A model generated the notes under the pieces. It was not told the DNA's origin and made no database searches. It was given only the letters and a program-made list of their open reading frames with translations. Positions 33,190 through 40,708 of a stretch of DNA of 49,640 bases are shown piece by piece; position 1 is the stretch's first letter; each line of letters opens with the position of its first letter. A program made the position numbers and the translations under genes. The DNA is taken from the IMG/VR virus record IMGVR_UViG_3300017971_000364, positions 1-49,640 of that record; one strand, given 5' to 3'. This DNA is from a virus.

Positions 33190-34125
33190 TTAAGTCTTAC
33201 CGATGTAAGCGAGTCTTGGGTCACCCCATCCATAAGTGAAGAATTGTAGTGAAATCACCATTTTGTCCAGTGTCGAATCTGGAGCGTCCTTAGTAAAGAA
33301 TCTAGGTTCCATGGCTGTGAAGCAGTTGAAGTCGTAACCGTCTGAGTCTTCAGCAAGGATGAACCAAGCTGTTGTTGACGATAGGCGTGGGTACTCAAAA
33401 ATTCCAAGTCCCATTTTACGTACAACGTTCACAGTATTCGACATCTCTTGGGGTTTCCCCTCAGAGCCTAGAATCTCATTTGCATCTACCCAAAGTGTTG
33501 GCTCGATAACAAGTGTCTTCGGTGTCGCACCCATGTGTACCCCAAGGTCATCTTTCAGTGTCTTGAAGTAATAACGGGCATTGGCGATAGCCGTGAATGA
33601 CAGAGCAGCGTTTCCGTAGTTGTCATAGTTATCGTCTGTTGAACCGTCGAGCAATCCTGTGTGGGTGTTGTGAGCGATAGCGAGTGTATCGAATCCAACG
33701 CCAGCAGTCAGAGTTGTGCTTGTCGGGTTATTCCATAGAGTCGCAAGTTCAATGTCTTTAGACTCTTTCATAACCTTACCAAGGTCTTTAGCCCATCTTG
33801 CCCACAGTTTGTACTTGTTAAAGTAGTCCATCTTGAAGGTCATACGGAATCCTGTTCCCCACTGTCTTTGGGTGTAAGTCTTTGTTGTCCCCAGGACAGG
33901 TGTTTGGATAGGAATGTTTTGACCCTCAGCAATCTCTGGAGCAGTTGTCAGACCAGCCATTCTTAGGTCTCTTTCGTACTCGTCTTTGGTTGTCAGCATG
34001 TTGTAGCATCTATCCGAATAGGTTTGAGCCTCACGTACTGTGTTGTCAAAGATTTTACGAAGACCACCAGTTTTCAGCAAGTCCTTATTGTCTGTTGTGT
34101 CGAGTGTTGTTCTTATAGTAGCCAT
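33190..34125 (-). CDS. Major capsid protein (HK97 fold)
   Basis: 311 residues from ATG 34125, which overlaps the upstream stop as TAATG; an ATG at 34134 lacks a ribosome site. The pattern fits HK97-type capsids: an N-arm with repeated helices, YTQRQWGTGFRMTFKMDYFN (beginning of the P-domain), KVMKESKDIELATLW (spine helix), GATPKTLVIEPTLWVDANEI, and the closing FTYGWGDPRLAYIGKT. Preceded by a decoration-like protein and scaffold, as expected. Confidence 0.85.
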   Translation of the reverse strand: MATIRTTLDTTDNKDLLKTGGLRKIFDNTVREAQTYSDRCYNMLTTKDEYERDLRMAGLTTAPEIAEGQNIPIQTPVLGTTKTYTQRQWGTGFRMTFKMDYFNKYKLWARWAKDLGKVMKESKDIELATLWNNPTSTTLTAGVGFDTLAIAHNTHTGLLDGSTDDNYDNYGNAALSFTAIANARYYFKTLKDDLGVHMGATPKTLVIEPTLWVDANEILGSEGKPQEMSNTVNVVRKMGLGIFEYPRLSSTTAWFILAEDSDGYDFNCFTAMEPRFFTKDAPDSTLDKMVISLQFFTYGWGDPRLAYIGKT

Positions 34126-34565
34126 TATAGACATCCCGTGAAAATAGAGTAAAGGAATCTGTACAGAATCCTTCCACCATCGAGTGCCCCGTCAACAGGG
34201 TGAAGGCCAACGCAATATACGTCGGTTGTTCCACCGATTGCCAGTGTGTGTGCACCTGCGGTGAATGTAAAATCAAGAATGTCGCCAATGTAAGTCTCGG
34301 CAGTTGTTGTCCCTGACGCCACCCTACTTGTGTAAATAGAGTGGATATCCAGAAGCTCTACAGGAATGTCTGTGTTGTCCACGCCAGTAGCTGTTTTCCG
34401 TGCAATACCAAGCATTGCACCAGCAGTGGCGATACAAACTTCTCCCCCTGCATCTGTCTTTACAAGGTCTCCATCGTACCAATCATTGGCTGAGGCTCCG
34501 TCGTTCTCGTCTATATGAACAACTTGTGGGTTTAACCCACTGTATAGCAATACGCTATTTGCCAT
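34125..34565 (-). CDS. Capsid decoration-like protein
   Basis: 146 residues, beta-rich and Gly/Thr/Asp-rich: NDWYDGDLVKTDAGGEVCIA, GAMLGIARKTATGVDNTDIP, EVELLDIHSIYT-like strands and GDILDFTFTAGAHTLAIGG. This resembles small head decoration proteins encoded just before the capsid gene. Stop overlaps the capsid start (TAATG), implying linked expression. Ribosome site GGAGGC close to the start. Confidence 0.65.
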   Translation of the reverse strand: MANSVLLYSGLNPQVVHIDENDGASANDWYDGDLVKTDAGGEVCIATAGAMLGIARKTATGVDNTDIPVELLDIHSIYTSRVASGTTTAETYIGDILDFTFTAGAHTLAIGGTTDVYCVGLHPVDGALDGGRILYRFLYSIFTGCL

Positions 34566-34596
34566 TTTTGCCTCCGTTTCAATTAACGAGTGGAGG

Positions 34597-35211
34597 CTAC
34601 CCTATTAACTCCTGAATTAGATTCTGCTCGATTTGGTCTCCCTGGGCACCTACGGCTGCCTCAAATTCGTCAATTTTCGCCTGGGCAGCGTTTTTGGAAA
34701 GCTCAATCTCTTCCCATCTACGCTTTAAGTGGTCAATAAGATTACACTTAACTAGACAAAGGTCGCCAATTTGATAGTGTCCGTTCTGATTCAGTGGCAC
34801 ATTCTCGGGCCAATATGGGTCATCCTTAGAAACGGGCATATACCCGAACTGATATCTCCATTCCGAGAGGTGCCTGTAGTTGTCACGGTTATCGTATCGG
34901 CACCACGAGAACCAGTATGGGGGTCGAGCCCCAGGCTCCTTGTAGCTAACGTAGACCTTGTCTTTAAACTTAAAGATTCCGTCACGATAGCGTTCTCTCT
35001 CGTAAAGCTCGGAAATTTTCTTGATATCTTCCTCTGCTTTTTTGATTTGAGTGCCAAGGTCCTCTTTCTTGCTCTCGTCTTTCGTTCTTTTGAGAGTCGC
35101 CTTCAGTGTCTTTAGGTGCTTTTCGGCATCCTCTAATTCTGAGTTATCCAAGACGGAACGTCTTAGGTCAACAACTCTTGGAAGCCGATGTCTGTGTGTT
35201 GCTCCAATCAT
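34597..35211 (-). CDS. Hypothetical head-region protein
   Basis: 204 residues. N-terminal coiled coil (LEDAEKHLKTLKATLKRTKD onward), then an aromatic, beta-rich domain (DKVYVSYKEPGARPPYWFSW, WRYQFGYMPVSKDDPYWPEN) and a C-terminal helix. Position between scaffold and decoration genes suggests a head assembly role. No family recognised. Confidence 0.6.
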   Translation of the reverse strand: MIGATHRHRLPRVVDLRRSVLDNSELEDAEKHLKTLKATLKRTKDESKKEDLGTQIKKAEEDIKKISELYERERYRDGIFKFKDKVYVSYKEPGARPPYWFSWCRYDNRDNYRHLSEWRYQFGYMPVSKDDPYWPENVPLNQNGHYQIGDLCLVKCNLIDHLKRRWEEIELSKNAAQAKIDEFEAAVGAQGDQIEQNLIQELIG

Positions 35212-36056
35212 TATCTTACTCCTCGAAGTTTCGCCTCTTCCTGGATAATCTCCTCTGCGTCCTCATACGATAGTCCATATTGGTCAGCAATCATCTTGAC
35301 CTCGGGGTCAAGCTCGATAGATGGCCCTGAACCACCGCTTGGTCTTCCAGGAATCTCTTGGTCAGTAGGAGGCGGTGTGTCAAATTTTTCGTGATGTTTC
35401 GCCAGTCTGTCTACCTCTCCACGATTCAACCTAATGTGTTGGGCAGCAACCCTCCACGCTTTAGGGTCCTTCATGTAGCGTTCGACATCATGTCCTGCCT
35501 CTAGGTATGGGGCATAATACTCAAAGACGGCCTTTCTGGTTTCATCCTCAATTCCCTCGAAGAGTTCCTTTTCGGATTCCATTATCTTCTGGCCATCAGC
35601 AAATGCCTCACGTGCCCTCGAGACGTTGTCCATCATTCTAGCCTTCGCAATTTCGGCCTTTTCTTTCCCTATTTCGGACCTGACAACGGTTTCAACCGTC
35701 CCCATCGGGTCCTCATAGTTCCATTCTGGCTTCCTTTCCTCGGGCCTTTCCTTTAGCTCACTGTCTCTCTGACGCTTCAATTCCTCATGGCGACGAATTT
35801 CCTCAACACCACGCATGTAGTTTAGTTGGTCTTGATGCTCACGCAATTGCTTGCGAAGCTCTCCGACCTCCGTAGACTGCCTTCCGTATGCTGATTCTTT
35901 TTCGAGCACCATCTGGGCAAGCTCTTCGGGTGTCTTCCCTTTTAGGTTATCGGGAAGTTCGGCTTTCTTACCCCCGTCACCTTCCTCTGGGTCCTGTTTT
36001 ACTGGAGCGTTCTCTTGGTCCATTACAGCAGGGTCTCCCTTTGTTGGGTCTGTCAT
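35211..36056 (-). CDS. Scaffolding protein
   Basis: 281 residues, very acidic and Pro-rich at the N-terminus (KGDPAVMDQENAPVKQDPEE), then a long coiled coil (LRKQLREHQDQLNYMRGVEE) and a C-terminal helix ending EEAKLRGVR. An acidic, helical, low-aromatic protein between portal and capsid genes is the standard scaffold. Its stop and the next start overlap as TAATG. Confidence 0.75.
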   Translation of the reverse strand: MTDPTKGDPAVMDQENAPVKQDPEEGDGGKKAELPDNLKGKTPEELAQMVLEKESAYGRQSTEVGELRKQLREHQDQLNYMRGVEEIRRHEELKRQRDSELKERPEERKPEWNYEDPMGTVETVVRSEIGKEKAEIAKARMMDNVSRAREAFADGQKIMESEKELFEGIEDETRKAVFEYYAPYLEAGHDVERYMKDPKAWRVAAQHIRLNRGEVDRLAKHHEKFDTPPPTDQEIPGRPSGGSGPSIELDPEVKMIADQYGLSYEDAEEIIQEEAKLRGVR

Positions 36057-36066
36057 ATAAAACTCC

Positions 36067-36357
36067 TTATTTTAAGTCGGGGCCGAGCAGTTCACTGTCG
36101 GGTATCCCGCTTTCTCTCAATCTTTTTACTATTTTATCTGGGACTCTGGTTATTCTATCCAGAACCCTGTATTCACCTTGCCACCTAAGAATCTGTTCGA
36201 AGTCTGACTCAGTGGCTGCGTTCAATGCAGCTAATTTACCCATACTTTTTAATTCCTTTAGGTAAATCGTATAAAAAGCAGTTGTTTTAAACTGCTCCCA
36301 TTCCGCTATGGCCTTCTCTGCAAACTCCGAATTTTTCTGTACAAGCCTATCGTTCAT
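36067..36357 (-). CDS. Hypothetical protein between portal and scaffold
   Basis: 96 residues, helical (QKNSEFAEKAIAEWEQFKTT, YLKELKSMGKLAALNAAT). Immediately follows the portal gene, with no gap. Could help prohead assembly; not recognised. Confidence 0.6.
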   Translation of the reverse strand: MNDRLVQKNSEFAEKAIAEWEQFKTTAFYTIYLKELKSMGKLAALNAATESDFEQILRWQGEYRVLDRITRVPDKIVKRLRESGIPDSELLGPDLK

Positions 36358-36358
36358 A

Positions 36359-38377
36359 TTACCCCATCATTGGCATTTGTCCCCGCATGGGTGCCCCTGG
36401 CATTGGTGGTGCCTCCCCTGGAGGTGGTGGTCCCCCCGTACCAGGTTCCGTTGGTGGTGGGGGAGGTGGCTGTAATACCTGTTGAATATCCATCACGTCA
36501 TCAATGCTAAGAACAGTATTATCGGCAGATGGGTCATTGAATTCCTTGAGAATCTCCTCCATGACCTGCTCTGTACGCTTTGCAGCCTCAACAAGCCAAA
36601 TCTTAAACTGAGGAGGTACGCCCACGGCAGCCACAGCCTCTGCAACAGTGGCCATCTTACTATAATAGTCAGATAGAAGCTGATACTTGGTTATGGCTAT
36701 TTCCCTTCTGGCTTCCTGGTTAAACATTTCTGAAGACGCTGCCAGGTCTACCTGGAATCCATCTCGTATCATCTCAAGTGGGAAGTCTACGGTACGCTCA
36801 TTTATAAACTGCTCCCCCTTCCCAGTAATTGAAGGAACTCTGTATTTGTACTCTGGTTGATATTGAGCGAAGAATTCTAACAACATATATGCCATCTCAG
36901 TCAGAGAAGCACGCAGGTTGTCTATGCCGTATTTGAATTTTTTATTCGCTTCTTGAATAAGTGCGAACGTTTCCTTAGCAACTGGCCGTTCTGCCGTGGA
37001 CTGCCCCATAACAGACGGGGTAATTCCGACGGCTCTATCGGCCATGGCAACCAACCTATCCTCTTCACGCTCCGTAGTATAATATACGTCGTGAAATGCA
37101 AATTCTTCTATTGCACCCGTTAACGGCCCATCAATAACCGTTACCTTACCAGGTATAAGCTCAAAGTTGTCAAGGCCCATTCCAGCCCTGACAAAAATCA
37201 TTGGTGCATTTAATTGGGTGAGCCTATCTAGTCTTTGATTGTGAAGAGTGTCGACCTCCTCTTGTAGGCCCTCGAGAATCTCGCATGTCCCCTCTCCCTC
37301 AAGTGAGTATTCAGATGGATAGAAGACAAACGTGATGAATGGCCGAAATCCTGCAAACAGTGGGTTATAAATACACCTTAATATCTTCCCTGTTTCCCTG
37401 TGGAACGTAACAACGATGTCGTCTGGCTCACCGTCCTCGTCTACATCATATTTCATCCAAAGCTCCCAGACCTGATACGGAAGCCTTTCCTTTATTTGTT
37501 TTATTTCTTTTTTCTGTGCTTCTGCACGGGATTCTTTTGTCTCATCATATCTGTCTGGCTGAACCATGGCCTCAACGGCCTCTTCATAGTAGAACCCCTT
37601 TCTGGCCTTTGTCTCTAGTTCGTTTTTTCTGTAATATTTCCTAAACCCCACCAGATAGGCATCTCCGATGCAAGTCGCATCCGACGACGCAATCCAATCC
37701 TCTCTTGATATGGGGTATACGTTTGGTCCCTTAAATATGGATTCAACCTGCTTGATGACTCTCGAGTTAGACTTTGGTACTGGATAGGTCGGCGTATTCT
37801 TGTCCTTAATCTCTTTCTCTGTGGCATATCTATACCTCGTCCTTGTCTTGTTCTCATAGACAATCTTAACGGCACCGAACCCAATCTTTGTAGACTGGAG
37901 AAGCGGAGAGTTTAATTTCCGCTTTAGGTCCAGAACGTGCTTCTGGTAATGGTCCATGGCGTCCTCGATTTCAGAATCAAGGCCCATAAACTCCTCTTTC
38001 TTTGCCCTAAATACCCACAGCTTTTGCTGGGAAAGAAGTGCATCTACAAGCCTAACATGAATAGCATCAGTATTGGACCTAGTAATAGGAACAGCCACAT
38101 TAGCACAATTAGGATACGGAAAATCACGCTCCTCACGCTCTCCACGGTACATGCTGTTCCAGTATGATATTTTCTCAAGACGCTCACTTTGGTTCTTAAC
38201 CTCCTGGTCAAGGACCTCCTTAAGATGCTTAGACAGCACCTCCTCGAGGGTCTGCATACCGTCGCCAACTTTTCGATTCAGGTTGACGTCGATTCCACCA
38301 CGGAAACCCTGGTAGTCATCCTTATCAAATTCTGGTTCTTCTTTTTTTCGTTTTATTTTTACGGGTTTTTTTGGCAC
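36359..38377 (-). CDS. Portal protein
   Basis: 672 residues with a GTG start behind GCGAGGGAAAC. KVGDGMQTLEEVLSKHLKEV then SYWNSMYRGEREERDFPYPN and CANVAVPITRSNTDAIHVRL is a recognisable entry to large podovirus portals. GFGAVKIVYENKTR, YPISREDWIASSDATCIGDA and FRPFITFVFYPSEYSLEGEG form the wing/stem, then a long helix bundle. The tail is Pro/Gly-rich (PPPPPPTEPGTGGPPPPGEA), probably flexible. It forms the dodecameric gate that terminase docks on. Confidence 0.85.
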   Translation of the reverse strand: MPKKPVKIKRKKEEPEFDKDDYQGFRGGIDVNLNRKVGDGMQTLEEVLSKHLKEVLDQEVKNQSERLEKISYWNSMYRGEREERDFPYPNCANVAVPITRSNTDAIHVRLVDALLSQQKLWVFRAKKEEFMGLDSEIEDAMDHYQKHVLDLKRKLNSPLLQSTKIGFGAVKIVYENKTRTRYRYATEKEIKDKNTPTYPVPKSNSRVIKQVESIFKGPNVYPISREDWIASSDATCIGDAYLVGFRKYYRKNELETKARKGFYYEEAVEAMVQPDRYDETKESRAEAQKKEIKQIKERLPYQVWELWMKYDVDEDGEPDDIVVTFHRETGKILRCIYNPLFAGFRPFITFVFYPSEYSLEGEGTCEILEGLQEEVDTLHNQRLDRLTQLNAPMIFVRAGMGLDNFELIPGKVTVIDGPLTGAIEEFAFHDVYYTTEREEDRLVAMADRAVGITPSVMGQSTAERPVAKETFALIQEANKKFKYGIDNLRASLTEMAYMLLEFFAQYQPEYKYRVPSITGKGEQFINERTVDFPLEMIRDGFQVDLAASSEMFNQEARREIAITKYQLLSDYYSKMATVAEAVAAVGVPPQFKIWLVEAAKRTEQVMEEILKEFNDPSADNTVLSIDDVMDIQQVLQPPPPPPTEPGTGGPPPPGEAPPMPGAPMRGQMPMMG

Positions 38378-38441
38378 GTTTCCCTCGCTTCATTAGGTCA
38401 CGGTTTTTTGTTTTGTCGAAAGATGTGGTTATTGTTGTCAC
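38325..38441 (-). CDS. 38-residue highly basic protein overlapping the portal start
   Basis: GTG at 38441 directly abuts the upstream stop (TAAGTG) and has AGAGG 7 nt upstream. The product begins MTTITTSFDKTKNRD and continues as almost pure Lys/Arg/Thr. It overlaps the first 53 nt of the portal gene in another frame. Coupling argues for translation; the sequence could also just be leader. No function assigned. Confidence 0.35.
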   Translation of the reverse strand: MTTITTSFDKTKNRDLMKRGKRAKKTRKNKTKKRRTRI

Positions 38442-38693
38442 TTATTTACCTCTGGTAAGGCCGAAATCTCGCTCTGTTTTAAACCTCTCTGCGTGCTCCT
38501 TTCTGGCCCCATAGGACTTATCTCCAGGAATCGGATTGGCCTGCTTATTGTATCGCCTGCCACCCCACTTAGCACCAGTTCCCCAGTGTTTCTCAGCATA
38601 TCTATTTCTTGCTCTTTTTCTATATCTTAATGTACTTACACCACGTCTCGTGGCCTCCCTGTCGCTTAACTGACCGCTAAAATCATCCTTCAT
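38442..38693 (-). CDS. Basic protein with NKQANP motif
   Basis: 83 residues, strongly basic (TLRYRKRARNRYAEKHWGTG, AKWGGRRYNKQANPIPGDKS). Shares W-G-R-G..., R-W/Y-x-NKQA-(N/D)-P with the next upstream gene, so the two are probably paralogues. Basic small proteins before the portal may bind DNA or RNA in the prohead. Not a known family to me. Confidence 0.55.
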   Translation of the reverse strand: MKDDFSGQLSDREATRRGVSTLRYRKRARNRYAEKHWGTGAKWGGRRYNKQANPIPGDKSYGARKEHAERFKTERDFGLTRGK

Positions 38694-38708
38694 TTTTTCA
38701 TTTCTCTC

Positions 38709-38981
38709 CTATCTACTCTTGGGGTCGGCTTGTTTATTAAACCATCTTCCAGCGTAATCTGGGTGTTCAGTGAGGACTCCCAACTTAACTCCCTTTGATT
38801 TCTTTCTTGCTCTTCTCCTTGCAGCCCCGACTGTCCCCGCAGCATCCTCCGCACTTTTCTTCTTTGGTCTATTATACTTACTGATGTACGCTTCCGCACC
38901 CCTCTTGTATTTACCCTCGGTACGTAAACCTCTGCCCCACTTTTCCCTCTCCTTGACTGTCATTTTTATACCGATAGACAT
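38709..38981 (-). CDS. Basic protein, paralogue with NKQADP motif
   Basis: 90 residues, with an excellent ribosome site (AAGGAGGAGCT). Basic middle (AARRRARKKSKGVKLGVLTE) and a C-terminus YAGRWFNKQADPKSR matching the downstream gene's RRYNKQANP. Early in the late operon. Function unknown. Confidence 0.6.
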   Translation of the reverse strand: MSIGIKMTVKEREKWGRGLRTEGKYKRGAEAYISKYNRPKKKSAEDAAGTVGAARRRARKKSKGVKLGVLTEHPDYAGRWFNKQADPKSR

Positions 38982-39032
38982 ATAGCTCCTCCTTGAAAAC
39001 AGATGGGTAACGCAAGAAGATATTGCTTTGGA

Positions 39033-39188
39033 TTACTTAGACTTTCTTTTTCTGGCCTTGGAAGCCATGATGGCCCTATGTTGCTTTAGGGCTTTCTTCT
39101 TTGTCTTGTGTTTCGCAATCGTCTTGCCTTTCTTTTTTCCATGACAATGAACGACTGCGTATCCGCTTTTCGTCTTCTTTACGGTCAT
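39033..39188 (-). CDS. 51-residue basic protein, overlapping frame
   Basis: MTVKKTKSGYAVVHCHGKKK followed by a Lys-rich helix and ending KARKRKSK. The pattern GYAVVHCHG-KKGK...HR.I resembles small basic proteins seen in other phages (from memory). It overlaps the zinc-ribbon gene by 113 nt in another frame; the low-quality C-terminus of that gene suggests this frame is the conserved one over the overlap. Ribosome site weak (GGGA). Confidence 0.5.
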   Translation of the reverse strand: MTVKKTKSGYAVVHCHGKKKGKTIAKHKTKKKALKQHRAIMASKARKRKSK

Positions 39189-39351
39189 ATTTTTCCCAAA
39201 TATTTAGTGGCCTTCCGCAGTAAACACACTGAAGTTGACCACGGGACCTGCTTTGCTGGAAGACAAAATACGCAGTACTGTTACACCTATCACAGACGAC
39301 TGAGTAGGGCTGCCTCTTCTCATTGGTAAGAAAGCAGAATGTGTAAGCCAC
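39076..39351 (-). CDS. Zinc ribbon protein, first gene of the late operon
   Basis: 91 residues with GTG start. CDRCNS and CVYCGR, 23 residues apart, form a zinc ribbon in the first 50 residues; the rest is charged and overlaps another frame, so the real fold is probably the N-terminal half. It is the first gene after promoter P4, a place for a regulator, but that is inference. Confidence 0.55.
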   Translation of the reverse strand: MAYTFCFLTNEKRQPYSVVCDRCNSTAYFVFQQSRSRGQLQCVYCGRPLNIWEKYDRKEDEKRIRSRSLSWKKERQDDCETQDKEESPKAT

Positions 39352-39375
39352 TATGCACTTGTCCCCATTATTATA

Positions 39376-39405
39376 ATTATAACATTAAAACTGCAAGGTT
39401 GTCAA
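39376..39405 (-). promoter_or_regulatory. Promoter P4, for the late operon
   Basis: On the minus strand, TTGACA at 39405-39400 and TATAAT at 39381-39376, spacer 18 nt with GCAGTTTTAATG and extended -10 TG, and an ATG 7 nt after the -10 (39368). It lies between the last tRNA and the late operon, so it restarts transcription for the structural genes. Confidence 0.87.
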
Positions 39406-39414
39406 GCATTATTT

Positions 39415-39488
39415 TGGCAGGTCGGGCCCGACTCGAACGGACAGCCTTCGGGTTGGAGCCGAAGATGTTACCATTACACCACCAACCT
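39415..39488 (-). tRNA. tRNA-Trp (CCA)
   Basis: Acceptor AGGTTGG/CCGACCT (one G-U), T-loop TTCGAGT, anticodon arm TTCGG-CTCCAAC-CCGAA, discriminator G, encoded CCA end. G73 fits Trp identity. Last tRNA of the array, right beside promoter P4. Confidence 0.92.
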
Positions 39489-39493
39489 GCAAA

Positions 39494-39530
39494 CGGGCCA
39501 GGTTGTTTTTTAAGAGGTAACCTCGGCCCG
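39494..39530 (-). repeat. Hairpin between tRNA-Asp and tRNA-Trp
   Basis: CGGGCC-AGGTT (39494-39504) pairs with AACCT-c-GGCCCG (39519-39530), an 11-bp stem with one bulged base and a 14-nt loop. It is not a tRNA (no T-loop) and has no U-run after it on the minus strand. May be a processing signal or barrier in the tRNA transcript. Confidence 0.5.
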
Positions 39531-39556
39531 AAAACCCTCTGTCCTCATGCCCCTAG

Positions 39557-39631
39557 CAGTGACGATGGGACTTGAACCCACTTTCTCCACCGTGACAGGA
39601 TGGCGTCTCGTCCGATTTCGACCTCGTCACT
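39557..39631 (-). tRNA. tRNA-Asp (GTC)
   Basis: Perfect acceptor AGTGACG/CGTCACT, anticodon loop CTGTCAC, T-loop TTCAAGT, discriminator G as expected for Asp. The 3' tail after it reads CTA rather than CCA. Confidence 0.92.
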
Positions 39632-39633
39632 AG

Positions 39634-39704
39634 TAGGGACACGTGGAATCGAACCACGGTTCACTGATTAAAAGTCAGTTACTTTGCCATTAAGTTATAT
39701 CCCC
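39634..39704 (-). tRNA. tRNA-Lys (TTT)
   Basis: Acceptor GGGGATA/TGTCCCT (two G-U pairs), anticodon loop CTTTTAA, T-loop TTCGATT, A73, short D-arm; 71 nt. Followed by CTA instead of CCA, and only 2 nt from tRNA-Asp. Confidence 0.9.
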
Positions 39705-39716
39705 AGGCCAACCCTG

Positions 39717-39791
39717 TACTGCCGAGGGGACTTGAACCCCTTAATACATAGGTTGAAAGCCTAAGGACTCGACCACTTCGTCTTCGGCAGT
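39717..39791 (-). tRNA. tRNA-Glu (TTC)
   Basis: Perfect acceptor ACTGCCG/CGGCAGT, anticodon loop CTTTCAA, T-loop TTCAAGT, A73; no CCA encoded. One mismatch at the outer end of the anticodon stem. Confidence 0.9.
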
Positions 39792-39859
39792 ACGGGATAG
39801 ACCTATCCCTTGTGTTCTGCCTTGTGTTTCTCGACGAAGTAGGTATTCATTTTCTTATA

Positions 39860-39935
39860 TGGTGCAGAGAGGAGGAATTGCACCCCCGACACCTGGTGCT
39901 TCAAACCAGTGCTCTACTGTCTGAGCTATCTCTGC
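39860..39935 (-). tRNA. tRNA-Phe (GAA)
   Basis: Perfect acceptor GCAGAGA/TCTCTGC, anticodon arm CTGGT-TTGAAGC-ACCAG, A73 and encoded CCA. The T-loop is TGCAATT, so position 55 is G instead of the near-universal T. Confidence 0.9.
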
Positions 39936-39938
39936 ATC

Positions 39939-40013
39939 TGGAGTACCCAAGAGGACTCTAACCTCTATCGCTAGGTTCGTAGCCTAGTGCTCTGTACGTT
40001 AAGCTATGGGTAC
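39939..40013 (-). tRNA. tRNA-Arg (ACG)
   Basis: Perfect acceptor GTACCCA/TGGGTAC, anticodon arm CTAGG-CTACGAA-CCTAG, encoded CCA. A34 should be edited to inosine to read CGU/CGC/CGA. T-loop TTAGAGT lacks C56, and the discriminator is T rather than the usual A/G. Confidence 0.88.
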
Positions 40014-40019
40014 TCAATA

Positions 40020-40095
40020 TGGTGCTCCTCCTTGGATTCGAACCAAGGTCCAGTTGCGTGTAAAACAACCACTCTGTCCACTGAGTTAGAGGAGC
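40020..40095 (-). tRNA. tRNA-Val (TAC)
   Basis: Perfect acceptor GCTCCTC/GAGGAGC, anticodon loop TTTACAC, T-loop TTCGAAT, A73, encoded CCA. Confidence 0.93.
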
Positions 40096-40099
40096 ACAA

Positions 40100-40170
40100 T
40101 CGACCCGTCAGGATTCGAACCTGACTCTGACGGTTATAAGCCATCTGCTCTACCACTGAGCTACGGGTCA
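40100..40170 (-). tRNA. tRNA-Ile (TAT)
   Basis: Acceptor TGACCCG/CGGGTCG (T-G at the first pair), anticodon loop CTTATAA reading AUA, T-loop TTCGAAT, A73, no CCA. Its 5' end overlaps the stop codon of the upstream mini-gene by 3 nt. Confidence 0.9.
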
Positions 40171-40329
40171 CTTAGTAATCTTTACCAGGCAAGGGTCCTT
40201 GCCACACAAAGGACATCTGTAGTGCCACTCGCCAGGCTTCTCACTTGGCTTATTATCCTGGCTAACCTCTGGTCGGACACCACAGCATCTGGTCTCCTTG
40301 TTTCGGACACTATCGTCCTGAATTGCCAT
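40168..40329 (-). CDS. Zinc ribbon mini-protein inside the tRNA array
   Basis: 53 residues with RCCGVRPEVSQ and CPLCGKDPC, enough Cys for one zinc site. GGAGGTAAT precedes the ATG, and the start is only 10 nt from the 3' end of the upstream tRNA-Leu. The stop codon overlaps the first 3 nt of tRNA-Ile(TAT), so RNase P processing would remove the stop. No function recognised. Confidence 0.65.
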   Translation of the reverse strand: MAIQDDSVRNKETRCCGVRPEVSQDNKPSEKPGEWHYRCPLCGKDPCLVKITK

Positions 40330-40339
40330 ATTACCTCCA

Positions 40340-40413
40340 TAGCGACGGTGGGATTCGAACCCACAATAAACGAGTTTTAAGCCCGATGTGTTTGCCAGTT
40401 ACACCACGTCGCC
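40340..40413 (-). tRNA. tRNA-Leu (TAA), short variable arm
   Basis: Acceptor GGCGACG/CGTCGCT (G-T at the first pair), anticodon loop CTTAAAA, T-arm GTGGG-TTCGAAT-CCCAC, A73, no CCA. The anticodon reads UUA (Leu), but the variable region is only about 5 nt, while bacterial tRNA-Leu normally has a long extra arm. Identity therefore rests on the anticodon. Confidence 0.8.
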
Positions 40414-40535
40414 TATCTTCCTCTCCCTGATTTAGGCCTGCCTATTGGACCCTTTCTGTTTCCACGGCCAAGACCTCTACCCCTGCCACCAGAGCGAATC
40501 TTGGACCCTGGACACGGTTTCTTTTTTGTAGCCAT
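40413..40535 (-). CDS. Gly/Arg-rich mini-protein
   Basis: 40 residues: MATKKKPCPGSKIRSGGRGR, then more Gly/Arg/Lys. AAAGGAT lies 6 nt before the ATG, which is 13 nt from the end of tRNA-Pro. The last base of its stop is the first base of tRNA-Leu(TAA). The RGG-like composition suggests RNA binding; no family recognised. Confidence 0.55.
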   Translation of the reverse strand: MATKKKPCPGSKIRSGGRGRGLGRGNRKGPIGRPKSGRGR

Positions 40536-40548
40536 TTTATATCCTTTA

Positions 40549-40625
40549 TGGTTGGGAATCGGGGATTCGAACCCCGACTCCTGGCTCCCAAAGCCAGTGT
40601 GCTATGCCGTTAACACTAATTCCCA
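40549..40625 (-). tRNA. tRNA-Pro (TGG)
   Basis: Perfect acceptor TGGGAAT/ATTCCCA, anticodon arm CTGGC-TTTGGGA-GCCAG, T-loop TTCGAAT, A73, encoded CCA. Confidence 0.93.
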
Positions 40626-40629
40626 ACAA

Positions 40630-40706
40630 TGGAGCCCATGGAAGGAGTCGAACCCTCACCTTCAGATTACAAAACTGACATGCTTGTCCATTAACACCAC
40701 ACAGGC
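40630..40706 (-). tRNA. tRNA-Thr (TGT)
   Basis: Acceptor GCCTGTG/CATGGGC with two wobble pairs, anticodon loop TTTGTAA (T-T mismatch closing the loop), T-loop TTCGACT, T73, encoded CCA. Confidence 0.88.
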
Positions 40707-40708
40707 AC

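Noticed and set aside
39494-39530. Extra tRNA or terminator between tRNA-Asp and tRNA-Trp
   Set aside because: Strong hairpin but no T-loop, no anticodon arm and no U-run; kept only as a hairpin.
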